Below are positions 19,276 to 29,897 of a stretch of DNA of 64,000 nt, one piece after another. How positions within the stretch are numbered: the stretch's first letter is position 1; every line of letters starts with the position of its first letter. The stretch lies in assembly GCA_028583405.1 (NCBI GenBank), contig CM053256.1, forward strand, positions 15,406,107 through 15,470,106, written 5' to 3'. The position numbers and the translations under genes were made by a program. Under the pieces are notes generated by a model, which had not been told where the DNA came from, made no database searches, and was given only the letters and a program-made list of their open reading frames with translations. The DNA comes from Pogonophryne albipinna. Its lineage: Eukaryota > Chordata > Actinopteri > Perciformes > Artedidraconidae.

Positions 19276-20910
19276 TCAGGCCGCCCGCTTCTTCTTCCTC
19301 GCCTGGTGGCTGAAAACCTGGGTCGGCTGCGCTTGAGCGGCAGCTGCCGGGACCGGAGATTTTCTTGGCCAGCTCCCTCTTGCCTCGTGCCTGGGCTGGG
19401 AACCCGGGACGGGCTGCGGTCTCTGCTGCTTCGGTATTTTGAACGGGGCAGGACGTGAGACAGCTTGGGTGAAGGCCTGCCGCGGGACCATTGGAGGTGG
19501 CGGCTGGACCCTTCGGGGGAGACAGAGCTGGAGAGCCTCGTCTCCCTTCCTTTTTGACTCGCACCTCAGCTGCATTGAAGCGAGAGCGGAGCCAAATATG
19601 CCCTCGGGAACAATAGGCATGTCCAGAACATCCTCTTTTTCCCGGTCTGGAAGGTTGGTCAGGTTGAGCCACCTGGCTCTCTCCTGTACCACCATCATTC
19701 CCAGCGCTTTGCCCGTGGCTTGGACTGCGCAGCGCTGCACACGGAGGCAAATGTCCGTGATCGCTGCGATCTCGTCCCACACGGCAGGCTCAGGTCTGCT
19801 CAACATGTCCTCGCAAAGCGCCGCCTGGTAGGCGGTCAGCAGCGAGGAGACGTTGAGAGCCCTGGCGGACAAAGCTGCGGCTTTATAGGCCCATTCGGTC
19901 ATCGCTGACTGGAACCGGTCTGCCTTTGCCGGTAGCATGGGGTTCCTGCTTGGTGTCGAAGCCAGCCTCGGTTGGAGGTGGGCTGCCACCAGCGGATCCA
20001 TGGGCGGCATGCGGAGCAGGCCGAGCCTCTCCATACCGTCACAGTCCAGGGAGGAGGCATCCTGGATTGGGGCCTTGTTGCTGAAGGAACGGTCTCTCCA
20101 CGAGACCGACACCTCGTCCAGCATCTCCGGAAAGACTGGAAGGAGCTGCCTCTTCGTCCTCGCTGCTTGGGGCAAGTTCTTCCCCTCGTAGCGAGATCTG
20201 GAGGTCTCCTTGGCCACTTCAGGCCATGGGATGTCCAGCCTGGACGCAGCGCGTTGACACACGGCCTGCAAGTCCATGCTTAGGACGGGCGAAGCTGGTG
20301 TGCTCTCGCCCGGGGGAGCGGACATCGCTCCGGGCTTTGCAGCCTGAGCCGATGAAACGAAGATGTCATCCCCATCCGAGTCAGACAGGAGGAACTCAGA
20401 GGTATCCTCTTCGTCCTCCATGTAGTCCAACTCCAGGACATCCTCCGCGGGTGGAACCATGGTGAGGTCCAATTTGGAGCCCCAGCTTGACACAGCGCGG
20501 GGCTCCGCTCTCGCGGCTCTTGCCGCCACCGGGTCCCAGCCTGAAACGGCGTGGGGCTCCGGTTCAGCGGCTGTCGCTGTTGTTGAGCCCCAGTCTGACA
20601 CAGCGCGGGGCTCAATCTCTGCGGCGGACGCCACCATGGCTTGATTGCCGGATGGCGAATCAGCGGACATGAGGGGGTCCTGTCCCGACAAGCTAGCTTG
20701 GCGTGCTAACCGTCGGCGGAGGCTCTTCATGGTGAAGCGGGTACAATGCCCGCACGAGCCGGGGTTATTGATAGCCTCCCGGGCGTGTTCCAGCCCGAGG
20801 CAGGACGAGCAGACCTGGTGTGAGTCTGTGCCTGAAATCTTAAACCCGCAGCAGCATAGCCGAGCCTCCGAGTCCCTGACTCCTCTGGTGTGAGGGAGAG
20901 AAGGGTCCAT
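19276..20910 (-). CDS. DIRS gag-like protein (ORF1)
   Basis: An uninterrupted 544-residue frame beginning MDPSLPHTRG. An N-terminal Cys-rich segment (C34-S-S-C37, then C53-G-H-C56) looks like a zinc-binding module. It is followed by three 18-residue repeats of the form EPRAVSxWGS (residues about 102-150), an acidic stretch (EDEEDTSEFLLSDSDGDD), an Ala/Leu-rich central domain and a Pro/Gln/Lys-rich basic tail ending KKKRAA. It is first in the element, as expected for DIRS gag, which packages the RNA. No stop or frameshift is seen, unlike the pol region. Confidence 0.85.
   Translation of the reverse strand: MDPSLPHTRGVRDSEARLCCCGFKISGTDSHQVCSSCLGLEHAREAINNPGSCGHCTRFTMKSLRRRLARQASLSGQDPLMSADSPSGNQAMVASAAEIEPRAVSDWGSTTATAAEPEPHAVSGWDPVAARAARAEPRAVSSWGSKLDLTMVPPAEDVLELDYMEDEEDTSEFLLSDSDGDDIFVSSAQAAKPGAMSAPPGESTPASPVLSMDLQAVCQRAASRLDIPWPEVAKETSRSRYEGKNLPQAARTKRQLLPVFPEMLDEVSVSWRDRSFSNKAPIQDASSLDCDGMERLGLLRMPPMDPLVAAHLQPRLASTPSRNPMLPAKADRFQSAMTEWAYKAAALSARALNVSSLLTAYQAALCEDMLSRPEPAVWDEIAAITDICLRVQRCAVQATGKALGMMVVQERARWLNLTNLPDREKEDVLDMPIVPEGIFGSALASMQLRCESKRKGDEALQLCLPRRVQPPPPMVPRQAFTQAVSRPAPFKIPKQQRPQPVPGSQPRHEARGSWPRKSPVPAAAAQAQPTQVFSHQARKKKRAA
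20480..20640 (-). repeat. 54-bp tandem triplication inside DIRS gag
   Basis: Three copies of an 18-codon unit containing GAPRAVS-type sequence (EPRAVSDWGS, EPHAVSGWDP, EPRAVSSWGS). At DNA level the recurring core is close to GACACAGCGCGGGGCTC. The period is a multiple of three, so the frame is kept. Confidence 0.8.
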
Positions 20911-21397
20911 CTTCGATCGCCGGGGTGTCGGCGTGGAGTGGACACGCTAGTAACAGGTACGTTACTGAGAAAAAATCCAACCTTGCCGTTAGTCCGAAAG
21001 GAAAAAAAAAAAGGCGACGGTGTAGATTTTATTCTTTAAAGAATATTAACTGGTGTGTTAATACCTTTTTCTTTCTTTTTTTTCTTTTTTTTTCTCTCTG
21101 TCTCCTCTGGTGTGAGAGAGAAAAGAGAACGTCCTCTTTACCGTGGTGTCGGTGTAAAGGGAAGAACAAACTAGCAACAGGTATGTTACTAGCTTGAAGA
21201 AAAATCAAACCTTACCGTTATTTCGACAGAAAGAACGGCGAGGCAGATTACAAAATTAACTGGTATGTTAATATTGCTCAGTCTTCTTGCAAAGCAAAAA
21301 AGTAACCGGCAAGCGCCCGTCGACCGAATGCTAGCTTTGGGTTCAGTCTGTGGACCGTTAAGCTAGCCCGGTTACTGATAAATCGAGATGTGCTCTG
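20911..21397 (-). repeat. DIRS 5' leader with a diverged tandem duplication
   Basis: Two diverged copies of a unit of roughly 120-220 bp can be aligned by eye: 20880-21000 and 21103-21235. Both hold TCCTCTGGTGTGAG, GGTGTCGG, AACAGGTA(C/T)GTTACT and CCTT(G/A)CCGTTA. A third partial echo (AACTGGTATGTTAATA) is at 21258-21275. No protein frame is expected here. The repeats may be leader or gag-expression signals. Confidence 0.65.
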
Positions 21398-21564
21398 AAG
21401 CGAGAAGAGGTGTTTGAATGACGCTGCGTCGTAGCGCAAGCTACTTAAAGGGTGGGTGGATTCCCTGACGTTGACGTCAAGATCACCAGCCAATCAGGAT
21501 TGGCGTAATGAGATTGATGCTTCTGTTTGCATACGCGTTGAGGCGCATCCCATAGTGAGACATC
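21398..21564. repeat. DIRS right inverted terminal repeat
   Basis: Mirror of the left repeat at 16047-16219. Outside it lies a 24-bp unique extension (21565-21588, ending GTTATGAATGAGAAC) that is not repeated at the other end but reappears inverted inside the element in the internal complementary region. Confidence 0.93.
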
Positions 21565-21644
21565 GAACGGAGTGTTATGAATGAGAACAATTGTGTTTAT
21601 GGAACAGATGTCATCTGACTATCTTCATGCTTTTTCTTTTTTAT

Positions 21645-22216
21645 TTAAAGGTCCCATGTCATGGCCATTTCTACTGATCATAATTCCATTGTTGAGGTAT
21701 ACTAGATTTATATTGTGCAATTTTCCAAACTCACATTGGTTTCTCATACAGCATCTCTGTATAGTATGTGTATTCACTCTCTGTCCTACACGGCTTGTTG
21801 GAGCTCCTGCCCCCCTCCCTGTGAGCCCACTGTGCTCTGATTGGTCAGCTCGCCCACTCTGTTCTGTTGAGTCCACCACCGTTACAGCGGAACATCAGTG
21901 ATTATGTGTTAAAATGGTGTTAGCAACCAGAAAATGACACCAGTAATGACACATGCTGTGTGGGGTCTGTGTGCCGTGTTGGCGGGACGTTGCGCGGCTC
22001 GCTGCTGCGAGGAGCGGACAGTGTGAGCTGGGTTCATTTCCTGCTTGCTGCGTGGGATCTGCGAGACAGCGAGACATTGCGAATGGACGCGGGAAGGGGG
22101 GGGGGGGGTGCTGAGGGGGCTACAGCACCCCCATCTGCGAGGCTCCACTAGCAAACCTTCATAACACACAAGGGGACGGGTAATAACCAGAGAAGCATGA
22201 CATGGGACTATTAAAG
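21645..22216. mobile_element. Non-autonomous element with TTAAAGGTCCCATGTCATG ends
   Basis: The left end reads TTTAAAGGTCCCATGTCATGG and the right end is its imperfect reverse complement (CATGACATGGGACTATTAAAG). Most of it is repeated at 35678-36411, including the blocks TTGTGCAATTTTCCAAACTC, GGTTTCTCATACAGCATCT, GTTAGCAACCAGAAAATGAC and GAGACAGCGAGACAT. No transposase is seen. A 12-13 base G-run (about 22096-22108) is included. The superfamily is not clear. Confidence 0.75.
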
Positions 22217-24894
22217 TTAGTTCAATTCTGTTATACGTCAGCATGCTAAGGTGACCTTAATGCCCAAGGTTTTCAAGAAACCCAGGCCACACCGCTTTAA
22301 TCTATGTTGTTGTACAGACACAGAAGAAGCATGTTGCCTTGTTAGGGTTCTTGACCTTCTCATATTCTCCTCTCCGCCTTCCTGCGGTCCACCTCAAAGT
22401 TCTTGTTTCAGGATATTTTATATCTCTCACTGCTTGGGCCCCTCAGATGGAAATCACAATGGACAAGTCTTTATTTTACTAACTGATGAAAAAGCCTCAA
22501 CAGGATACTGAAATTATCAACGTGTGATAATGAAACGTGGAGGAAATATAGACGCATTGGAGAGGGGAGGTAGATTATAATGAGGAGGAGAAGACGGGAG
22601 TGAGAATGTGGTGTATCTGAGGAGGGCTTATAAGATATACATTGAGAGAGAGTGAAGAGAGTGAAAGGAAATCAGTAGCAGAGAGAAGCAGACAGAAATG
22701 CCTGAAAAGGATGAGGGTTTCAGCAGACCTTGTGCCCAGCGTTGGAAGTTTTGCCAGTCAAAGCAATGAGTCACATGTGACCTTGAGAAGAAATAACAGC
22801 AGAGGGATCCCTGGACTTCCACGGCAGCTGATGTGGTCACCTTGTTTTCTCTAGTGAGGTTTCTGAAAAAGGATTTAGGGGAAACACTTCTGGGCTTATG
22901 AATCGGGTGGTGTTGAGAGTGACGCATTCAACCAGGCTCATATTCCAGAGTCTGCCTGATGGATAGGTGTCATTTAGAGCACGTAGGTTGCGAGGGAGTG
23001 CGGTCAGAAATGAAATATGAAACATTTTAAATGTAAATATAATTTATATTATCATCCTTCCATTCCCTTAGTGATGTATTTTAACATATGGGTCAACACA
23101 AACATATATATACAGTATATATAGGCTACCTGTAGTGGAAGGGGGTCCACCACTTTGGTGTAGACTAAAATACTTGAACAAATATTGGATGAATTGCGAT
23201 CAAACTTACCACTTACATGTGTCACTTTTTTAAAGCATTATTTATACATTTTAACTTACTCTGTCATAGGGTCTAACATTGTCATAACCTAAGTACTGAT
23301 AGGTTGTACAATACTTTGATTTATGGCTAAATACCTCAAACTAATGACATCGTAACAGTAAACCCCTCCTTCAGCCATTAGCCTTAGCTGTACGTTGGGT
23401 CTTGTGCTAATTAACAAATGTTAGCGTCTTAACATGCTAAGCTAAAATTATCAATATTGTAAACCCAATAGCCTACCTGCGTAGCTTTGAAATGTTAACA
23501 TAGTCATCGTTAGCCTGTTAGCATTTAAGTGTTTAGCTTGAAGGTGTGGAGCCTCAAAGAGCAGCTAGCATGGCTGTAAGCTTTTAGTTCATGTAAAAGT
23601 ATATGTAAAGACCATTTATTTAGATACTGTCAACATAACCTTACATTTGAAAATGATAAATGAACCAATACGTATGTTGATAAAACAGTTAGCATGGCTT
23701 GATTTGAAAAAAATTGAGAGACTTGAGAAAGAAGATCTGTCATTGTGAACCAAAACAGTGATTATTTATATCGTTTACCAGCACACTCATGTAACTGCTA
23801 CCAGTAAAATGCCCACACAATAGAGAGAAAAACAAGGAGACAACTATAACTGTTTACAACTGTTTACTGTTGTTTTCATGTTAAAACCCGCCTACCCTTT
23901 AGCAGTGGCTTCCCACTAAATGCTGTACGCGTATCATATATTCAAATGAATGGACTTCAACTCGGTTTAGTTTCTCCCATTTCCACTTGACCTTGACATT
24001 TCCTGGCATGATGTGTAATGTAATAACATATACAAATAATTCATGTATATTTCACATTTCTCCTACTGGTTGACAAGCTAATAAGGATTTTTCTAGCAGT
24101 GCAATATATTAAACAATTTGAGTGCCAATAGCATATTTTAGAATCACGTATCAGGAAAAAGACGGATAAACAGAGAGTAAGAGATTGTGTTATTAAAGGA
24201 GATTACAGTTCATGTTGCTGAAACAAAACATGTATTGTTTTGAATGGGAAATGTGATATTAAATCTCCTGGCTATTATAAACGTGGCTGAGAACCGTAAA
24301 CTATGCACTGAAAGGAGTTTAGAGTCAAATTAAATGCAATAATGTTTATAAGGTCTGGTGCACTGTAGCTTCGCAGGTCTCTGAAGATAGAGGAATACAT
24401 TGTCTCTCTTTTAAGAATGAATAAAGACTTAGTTTGTTGGGAATCTCTTTGACACTGTAACATACAAATAAAATATCGTATTTTCATCTCTAATTATTGT
24501 ACGGCCAGCAAAGGAAAATTGACGGTCACGGGAAAGTCGCCGCCCGATTCCCTTGTTTGTCTAATTATTTTTCATGAAAGGGCGCTGAATGTGTGTTTGT
24601 GCCTATGTTTACTGTCTAAACAAGCGCGTGGCAAACAAGTTCTTACTCACTGCCCACAATCTACAGTGGCGCAGACCCAAAGTAAAGATGGCCTCACTGT
24701 GCAACTACTGTACTAACAGTGTACACTATAAGGCCTCACCCCCGGTAACCTCAGTTCAGCGTCCATAAAATAACCAGAGAAAAAACATACCATGAAAGAG
24801 GAATTGGATTTTGGCTGCATGACTTTAATCTGGCATATAATTTGGAATATTTCTGTTTTATTAGGAATATTTGACACCCCCAAAGCCAAACCAG
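22217..24894. other. Intergenic DNA, no gene recognised
   Basis: AT-rich, low-complexity-poor stretch. Open frames (for example 22251-22511, 22628-22927, 24275-24487) lack recognisable domains. A small TATATA-rich palindromic patch is present near 23103-23123. Confidence 0.5.
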
Positions 24895-25021
24895 ATATTC
24901 CAACCCAGTCTCACAAAAAAACGTGTAATAACTACATTGGTCCACAACTTGGGACGTAGTATTTCTACAAAAACGCCTCTGAAATTGTAGGATCCCTACG
25001 TTTTTTGTCACGTGATCTTCA

Positions 25022-25225
25022 AGTTCCTAAACTAAATGGACTATTGGAACGCAACCCCAGTTTTGGACAGTCTGCCGTGGTTCCATCCGATTTCAAGTGC
25101 TGTTCGACGCTCAGCGTAACCCTCGGAGCACACTCAAACATCCAATCACAGAGCTTGAGGACTATCACGGGGTTTGTCAAGCGAAGCGGAGGCTGCAGTC
25201 GAATAGTCCATTTAGCTTAGGAACC
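25022..25225. repeat. Foldback with 25-bp arms
   Basis: Bases 25022-25046 and 25201-25225 are inverted copies (22 of 25 positions match; core AATAGTCCATTTAG). The interior is about 150 bp. A third related terminus, GGACTATTCGACTG, is at 26206-26219. Confidence 0.65.
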
Positions 25226-26219
25226 TTCCTAACCGAGTGAAATGACCCGGAAGTCCCTCAGTGGCAGCCATGATAAGTGCCGTTCGAATTCTCTACATGA
25301 TAGGAAAGGAGGTTTCAAACTTCCTTTATAACCTCCTATAGCTTAGGAACCACTGGACCTCCCTTACCGAAAGGAGAGGAGAAAATTCTGCCCCACAATG
25401 CCTTGCAGCCGCAGCATTTGCCGTCACACAACAGTCGGCCGTTCACGGAAACAAACGATTATGACGGAGAAATTATATCATGAAAGTTACGGTGCTTATT
25501 AAGCATTTTAAAACGTGTGGTAAGTTGCCAAAGTGCTTTGTTTTTAACGTTCATCAGTATTATAATCAAAAAGAGGAATATGAACCTTAGCTTTTACTGA
25601 AATTATCAAATAAAGTCAACATTTCACTGAGCTGTGTGGGGTTTGTTCAACTTTTAAAAGATGTTTGAATGGTGATATACACAGTGATAGATGTTAAGGA
25701 CTAACTTTTATAATAAATACATTTGTATTTATTTTAAGATCTTTTCATACAATCATACGTATTGGGATCATTTGTATTAATGTGGACCGGAGGGAGAGGG
25801 TGACAAGCATAAGTTTCACTTTCCTTTTTTATTTCAATTCCAACTTTGGTCATGAAGAATATATTTCTCTGTTGTCCACGTTCATAAAGCATAAAACAAC
25901 AGCATCAGAGCACGGTGCAGAGTCTATAGATGAGTTTACAGTAGTCCCTCGTTCTTATTAAACATCCATGTAGTCCGTTGTATAGAAAACTGTAGTTTCC
26001 CCACAGCAGCAGACGCACAAAATGACGTCCGCTGGCGCATCATAAACACATTGGATAGTGAAAGTGCAGTCGGATTCTCTAAAGTACCGCAGTCTCTTCT
26101 CCTAAGTCCTTTTGAATTCTCCTATCCACTATCCCTTAACCCCGTGACGTTTCACTCAGAGGTCAAGGAATAGACGATAGGGTTAGAATTTAGGAGCTGA
26201 TTTTTGGACTATTCGACTG
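25196..26219. mobile_element. Possible MITE with CAGTCGAATAGTCC termini
   Basis: CAGTCGAATAGTCCA at 25196-25210 is the exact inverse of TGGACTATTCGACTG at 26205-26219. Further inside, GAGTGAAATGAC and the inverse of GTGACGTTTCACTC also pair. The interior (about 1 kb) has no transposase. The right end touches the 3' tail of the LINE without a gap, so the target duplication cannot be read. Confidence 0.5.
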
Positions 26220-26289
26220 GATCTGGATCTGGATTAATACTGAGCAGAACCCAGAGGTATCACGCTCAGTGGGGGATGGATGATCCCCG

Positions 26290-27855
26290 CTAAATGTCTC
26301 TTAAAATTTGCCGGAAGCACTCCACGGTTTCTGCGATGACAGCTTCTTCTGGTAGCAAATTCCACTCTCTGATTGTTCTCAGAAAGAAGGAGTATTTAAG
26401 AGTGTCACTAGTTGCGAAAATTCGCTCGAAGTTCAAAGAGTTGGCTTTGCGGGTTGCACTTCTTCTAACTGGCTCTAGGTACATTGATGCATCAATGGCT
26501 GAGATGTTATGGACAATCTTGAAGAAGAGATCCAAACGAGCCAATCGCCGCCTTTCACTTAATTCCACCCAGTTCAACCGCTTGAGCATTTCTGTGACAC
26601 TGCTGTCCCATTCATAATCTCCAAAAATGAATCTTGCACCTCTTCTTTGTACTGATTCCAGGGCATCACTGTCTTTATCAGTGTAGGGGTCCCAGACCGA
26701 GCTGGCGTACTCTAGTTTAGAACGTACTAGGGCCACAAAAGCTGTCTCCTTCAGTTTCTGGGGACAGCGTCGCAGGTTCCGGCGTAGGAAGCCGAGCGAA
26801 CGGTTTGCCTGTGTTACAATTTGGCCAATGTGTTGGCCAAATTTCAGGTTGTTATGGATTTCTACCCCAAGATAAGGCTGGTGGGTCACCTCTTTTAACA
26901 CCTGGCCACATAGAGTATAGTTTTTAATGTGCGGGTTTGTTGATCTGCTTGTTCGTAGGATGTAGCACTTACTAGTATTAAAGCACATTCCCCAAGTGTT
27001 AGCCCATTCCTGAAGTCTAGTCAGGTCACCCTGTAGGTCTTCTTGGTCACTTCCATTTTTAATAGGCCTGTAGAGCAGACAGTCATCCGCGAATAACCGC
27101 ACTGTAGATGCTACATGTGACGGCAGGTCATTAATGTAGCATAAGAAAAGCAATGGACCCAGCACAGTGCCTTGTGGGACACCAGAGTCAACGTGAACTG
27201 TACTTGATTTTACCCCTTCTACGACTACTTGTTGGCTTCTTTGCATGAGAAAGGTTGTGGTCCAATCAAGTATTGGGCCGGTTATACCCATGTCGGCCAG
27301 CTTTAGCAACAGGCGCTTATGTGGAACCGTGTCAAAAGCCTTTGAGAAATCAAGGATTGCCACATCGACTTGCAATTTCTGGTCATGATATTTTGCCAGG
27401 TCATGCATTGTGACTAGGAGTTGAGTTTCACACGAATGGTTTTGTCGAAATCCATGCTGGAACGGGGTGAGGACATTATGCCTTTCCAGGTGATTCAACA
27501 GGTGTTTGCAAATGATGTGTTCCAGGAGTTTACAACATACTACTGTCAGGGAAACTGGTCTGTAATTTGCGGCGGTGTGCCGGTCCCCTTTCTTGAATAT
27601 AGGCGTAACGTTTGCCTGCAGCCAGTCATCGGGTAGATTTCCTGTTTGCAGTGACTGCGTGAATACGCACTTGAGCAGTGGGCCTATTTGGGGGGCCAGC
27701 ATTTTGAGTATACGATTGGGTAGACCATCTGGGCCGCTAGCCTTGTTGATCTTAATATTTGCCAGTAGTTTGATCACTCCTTCAGTCGTGATGATCAGGT
27801 CTTCTATCTGCGGGGCTGGATCTCCTGATATAGAGGGCTGGCTAACATCAATACA
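26290..27855 (-). pseudogene. LINE reverse transcriptase, separated by a frameshift
   Basis: The 495-residue frame from 27777 has the RT motifs in order: ANVTPIFKKGD and NYRPVSLT, FQHGFR, DFSKAFDTV with Asp143, SGVPQGTVLGPLLF, and the FADD active site at residues 229-232 (LFADDCLLYR). It ends with the C-terminal region (YASSVWDPYTDKD, RRGARFIFGDY). In the upstream nucleotides the same frame carries IDVSQPSISGDPAPQ, which joins the connector after a one-base shift near 27855. The RT domain itself is open from end to end. Confidence 0.87.
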
Positions 27856-29186
27856 GATTTAAATTGTTTGTTGATGAGTTCAGCCTTGTCTTTGCTGCTA
27901 CTGTAGAGGTCTTCACCCTCTCTAATAGGGGAGACTCCAATGTTGTCCGCTCCACACTCTTTGACATATTTCCAGAATAGTCTGGTATTGTTTTCAGCAA
28001 GACTCTGGGTGAGTGTGTTTTCGATATAGTCCCAGTGTGCACTGCGAAGGTTATTTTGAACATGTTTCTTTTGGTTGCGGAAGTTTTCCCAATCACGAGT
28101 TTTGCCTGATCGCTTGGGTTTGTTGTATAACTTCTTTTTATTTTTTATTTGGCGTTTCATGCAGTGAGTGAGCCAGGGCAGGTTGTGTCGTGTGGTGGTG
28201 AACTTGGTCGGGATATGCTTATCCATCTGTGAAAACAGTTAGTCTCTGAGCATATTCCAGTTGTCATTCACAGTTCGCTGGTTTTCTGTTCTAACAAATT
28301 CTGTGCTGAACACTTCCAGCTCAGTTTGGATGGCTTCCCAGTCTGCTAATGAACATTTGTACATTTTTCTCTGTGCTTTCTTTGTATATACAGGATGTAT
28401 ACTAGAGTCCATCATGACAGCACAGTGATCTGATATGCCTGGTATTGTTTGCACATTTTGCACGAGCGTTTGATTTGAAGTGAATATCAAGTCTAATATG
28501 TTCTGTTTTCGAGTAGGCTCGAGTTGTACTTGTGTTAGTGAGTATTCTTTGACTATGTCTAAAACATGTTGGTTTAGAGCTATGTTGTTTGTCCCTGGTT
28601 GTTCATTTTCCCAATCTATACCAGGTGCGTTGAAGTCACCACCTAGAATTATAGTTTTTTCTGATGCGTTACCAGGCAATAGAGAAATTGATTTCCGAAG
28701 CTCATCCAGTTTGGTGTGATGATCACTTGGTGGTCTATAGAAGCTACCAATGTAGAATGTTTTGCTCGCTTGGGAAACCTTGACCGAGACCCACATGATT
28801 TCAATTTCTGTGTCTGTGGTTGCAATCCTTGTTGCTGGAAAGCATTCCTTTATGCCGATGAAGACTCCACCTCCGTTTATATTGCGATCCTTCCTAAAGA
28901 TAGTATAGTGTTTGGGGAATATTGCACCATTCTTTATGGTTTCATCTAGCCATGTCTCATTCCCAATTATGCAATCTGGTTTGGTGTCATCGATGAGAGC
29001 ATGCAGGTTGGGGGTCTTGCTCTTTACGCCACCACAGTTGATCAAGATTGTTCGCCATTGATTATGTCTGTTGGTTGTGGTCCCTACAATGTTGTCGGCT
29101 GAGTCATCCACAGAGGTTGTATTTATGGTTGACAGGCTTTCACTCACTTCTTGGTCACTGATTTCAGATTGGTTTTCAGTTGTCAA
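27804..29186 (-). pseudogene. LINE endonuclease and connector, one in-frame stop
   Basis: Codons 1-315 (29186-28239) contain the APE endonuclease: Glu77 in GNETWLDE, Tyr150 in GSFYRPPS, Asp184/Asn186 in LGGDFNAPG and the SDH triad in PGISDHCAV. This domain nicks target DNA to prime reverse transcription. A TAA stop follows MLRD at about 28239. The same frame then continues from 28226 with a basic connector (NLPWLTHCMKRQIKNKKKLY and LFWKYVKE). It ends where the reading frame shifts near 27855. Confidence 0.85.
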
Positions 29187-29300
29187 TATTACATTGTTAT
29201 TGGTGGTTGCTGGATGTCCGTTTTCTCTATATTGGGTTATGGGTTCGAGATCTATTCTTGCTTCCTTAGTTTGACTAGTCGCAGGTTCCAGGGTGGACCC

Positions 29301-29897
29301 CGAGCTCGGAAGACGTAGTTTTTTGACTGCAGCCGGAGAGAATACTTACTTCCGGGTGTAATATTCTCTAAAGCAAATTAGCTGCTCCGACCCTCGGTCC
29401 TGACGGACTCCAACTTGTGTTTATTAATCAAACAAATAAATAAACACAAGGATAATTGTGTGTTATTGTTGAGTAAATGGAGAATTGCACAGGGGAAAAT
29501 AACGTATTATGCCACAATTTTAGATGCAGAATTTGTTAAACTAATACGTTTGCGCTGTGGACCAACACTATAAATCGACGGGGAAGGAGGTAGCAATAAA
29601 GATAACACCATTAAACAGTTACACAACATAACATAAATAATATCGATAGCAGCGTCCCTAGCAACCACCTTGGTAACAATGAAAACGTTGTATGGACACA
29701 CTTTCCTGAAGTAATCTTCGTAATAACTAGCAAACTAAAGATCATGTACATCCACTGCACACATAATCTGAAATAACAACTCATATTTCTCGCATTAAAT
29801 GACATCAAAACGCATTTTAATGGCCAAACTAACCTTAAAATAGGCATTTTCCACCGAGAATAAAACGAAGGTCGGCCATGTTTTTTTTTTCTGCAGG
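29301..29897. other. Segment between LINE 5' end and right inverted arm
   Basis: About 600 bp with no recognised coding potential. It probably belongs to the host element that the LINE entered. A T-run (29881-29890) borders the right arm. Confidence 0.4.

Larger units (their letters stand above)
15998..21588 (-). mobile_element. DIRS-type tyrosine-recombinase retrotransposon, both ends present
   Basis: About 5.6 kb. It carries gag, RT, RNase H and a tyrosine recombinase in the DIRS1 order on the minus strand. Inverted terminal repeats lie at 16047-16219 and 21398-21564, nearly identical apart from a short indel. The internal complementary region at 16244-16340 is the reverse complement of the left outer end joined to the right outer end. 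Read on the minus strand the element starts and ends with GTT. These are the signatures of DIRS elements that insert as circles through recombinase and make no target duplication. The pol part is damaged (see the RT and RNase H entries), so this copy is not autonomous. Confidence 0.93.
26220..29300 (-). mobile_element. Non-LTR retrotransposon, CR1/L2/Jockey-like, near complete ORF2
   Basis: On the minus strand an APE-type endonuclease is followed by a connector and an RT, the order of ORF2 in APE-class LINEs. The 3' end at 26220-26236 is a short tandem repeat, on the minus strand TAATCCAGATCCAGATC, as is typical of CR1/L2-group tails. The 5' end is uncertain; similarity fades above about 29186 and no ORF1 was recognised. 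Only two disabling lesions were found (an in-frame TAA near 28239 and a frameshift near 27855), so the insertion is not very old. Confidence 0.85.
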
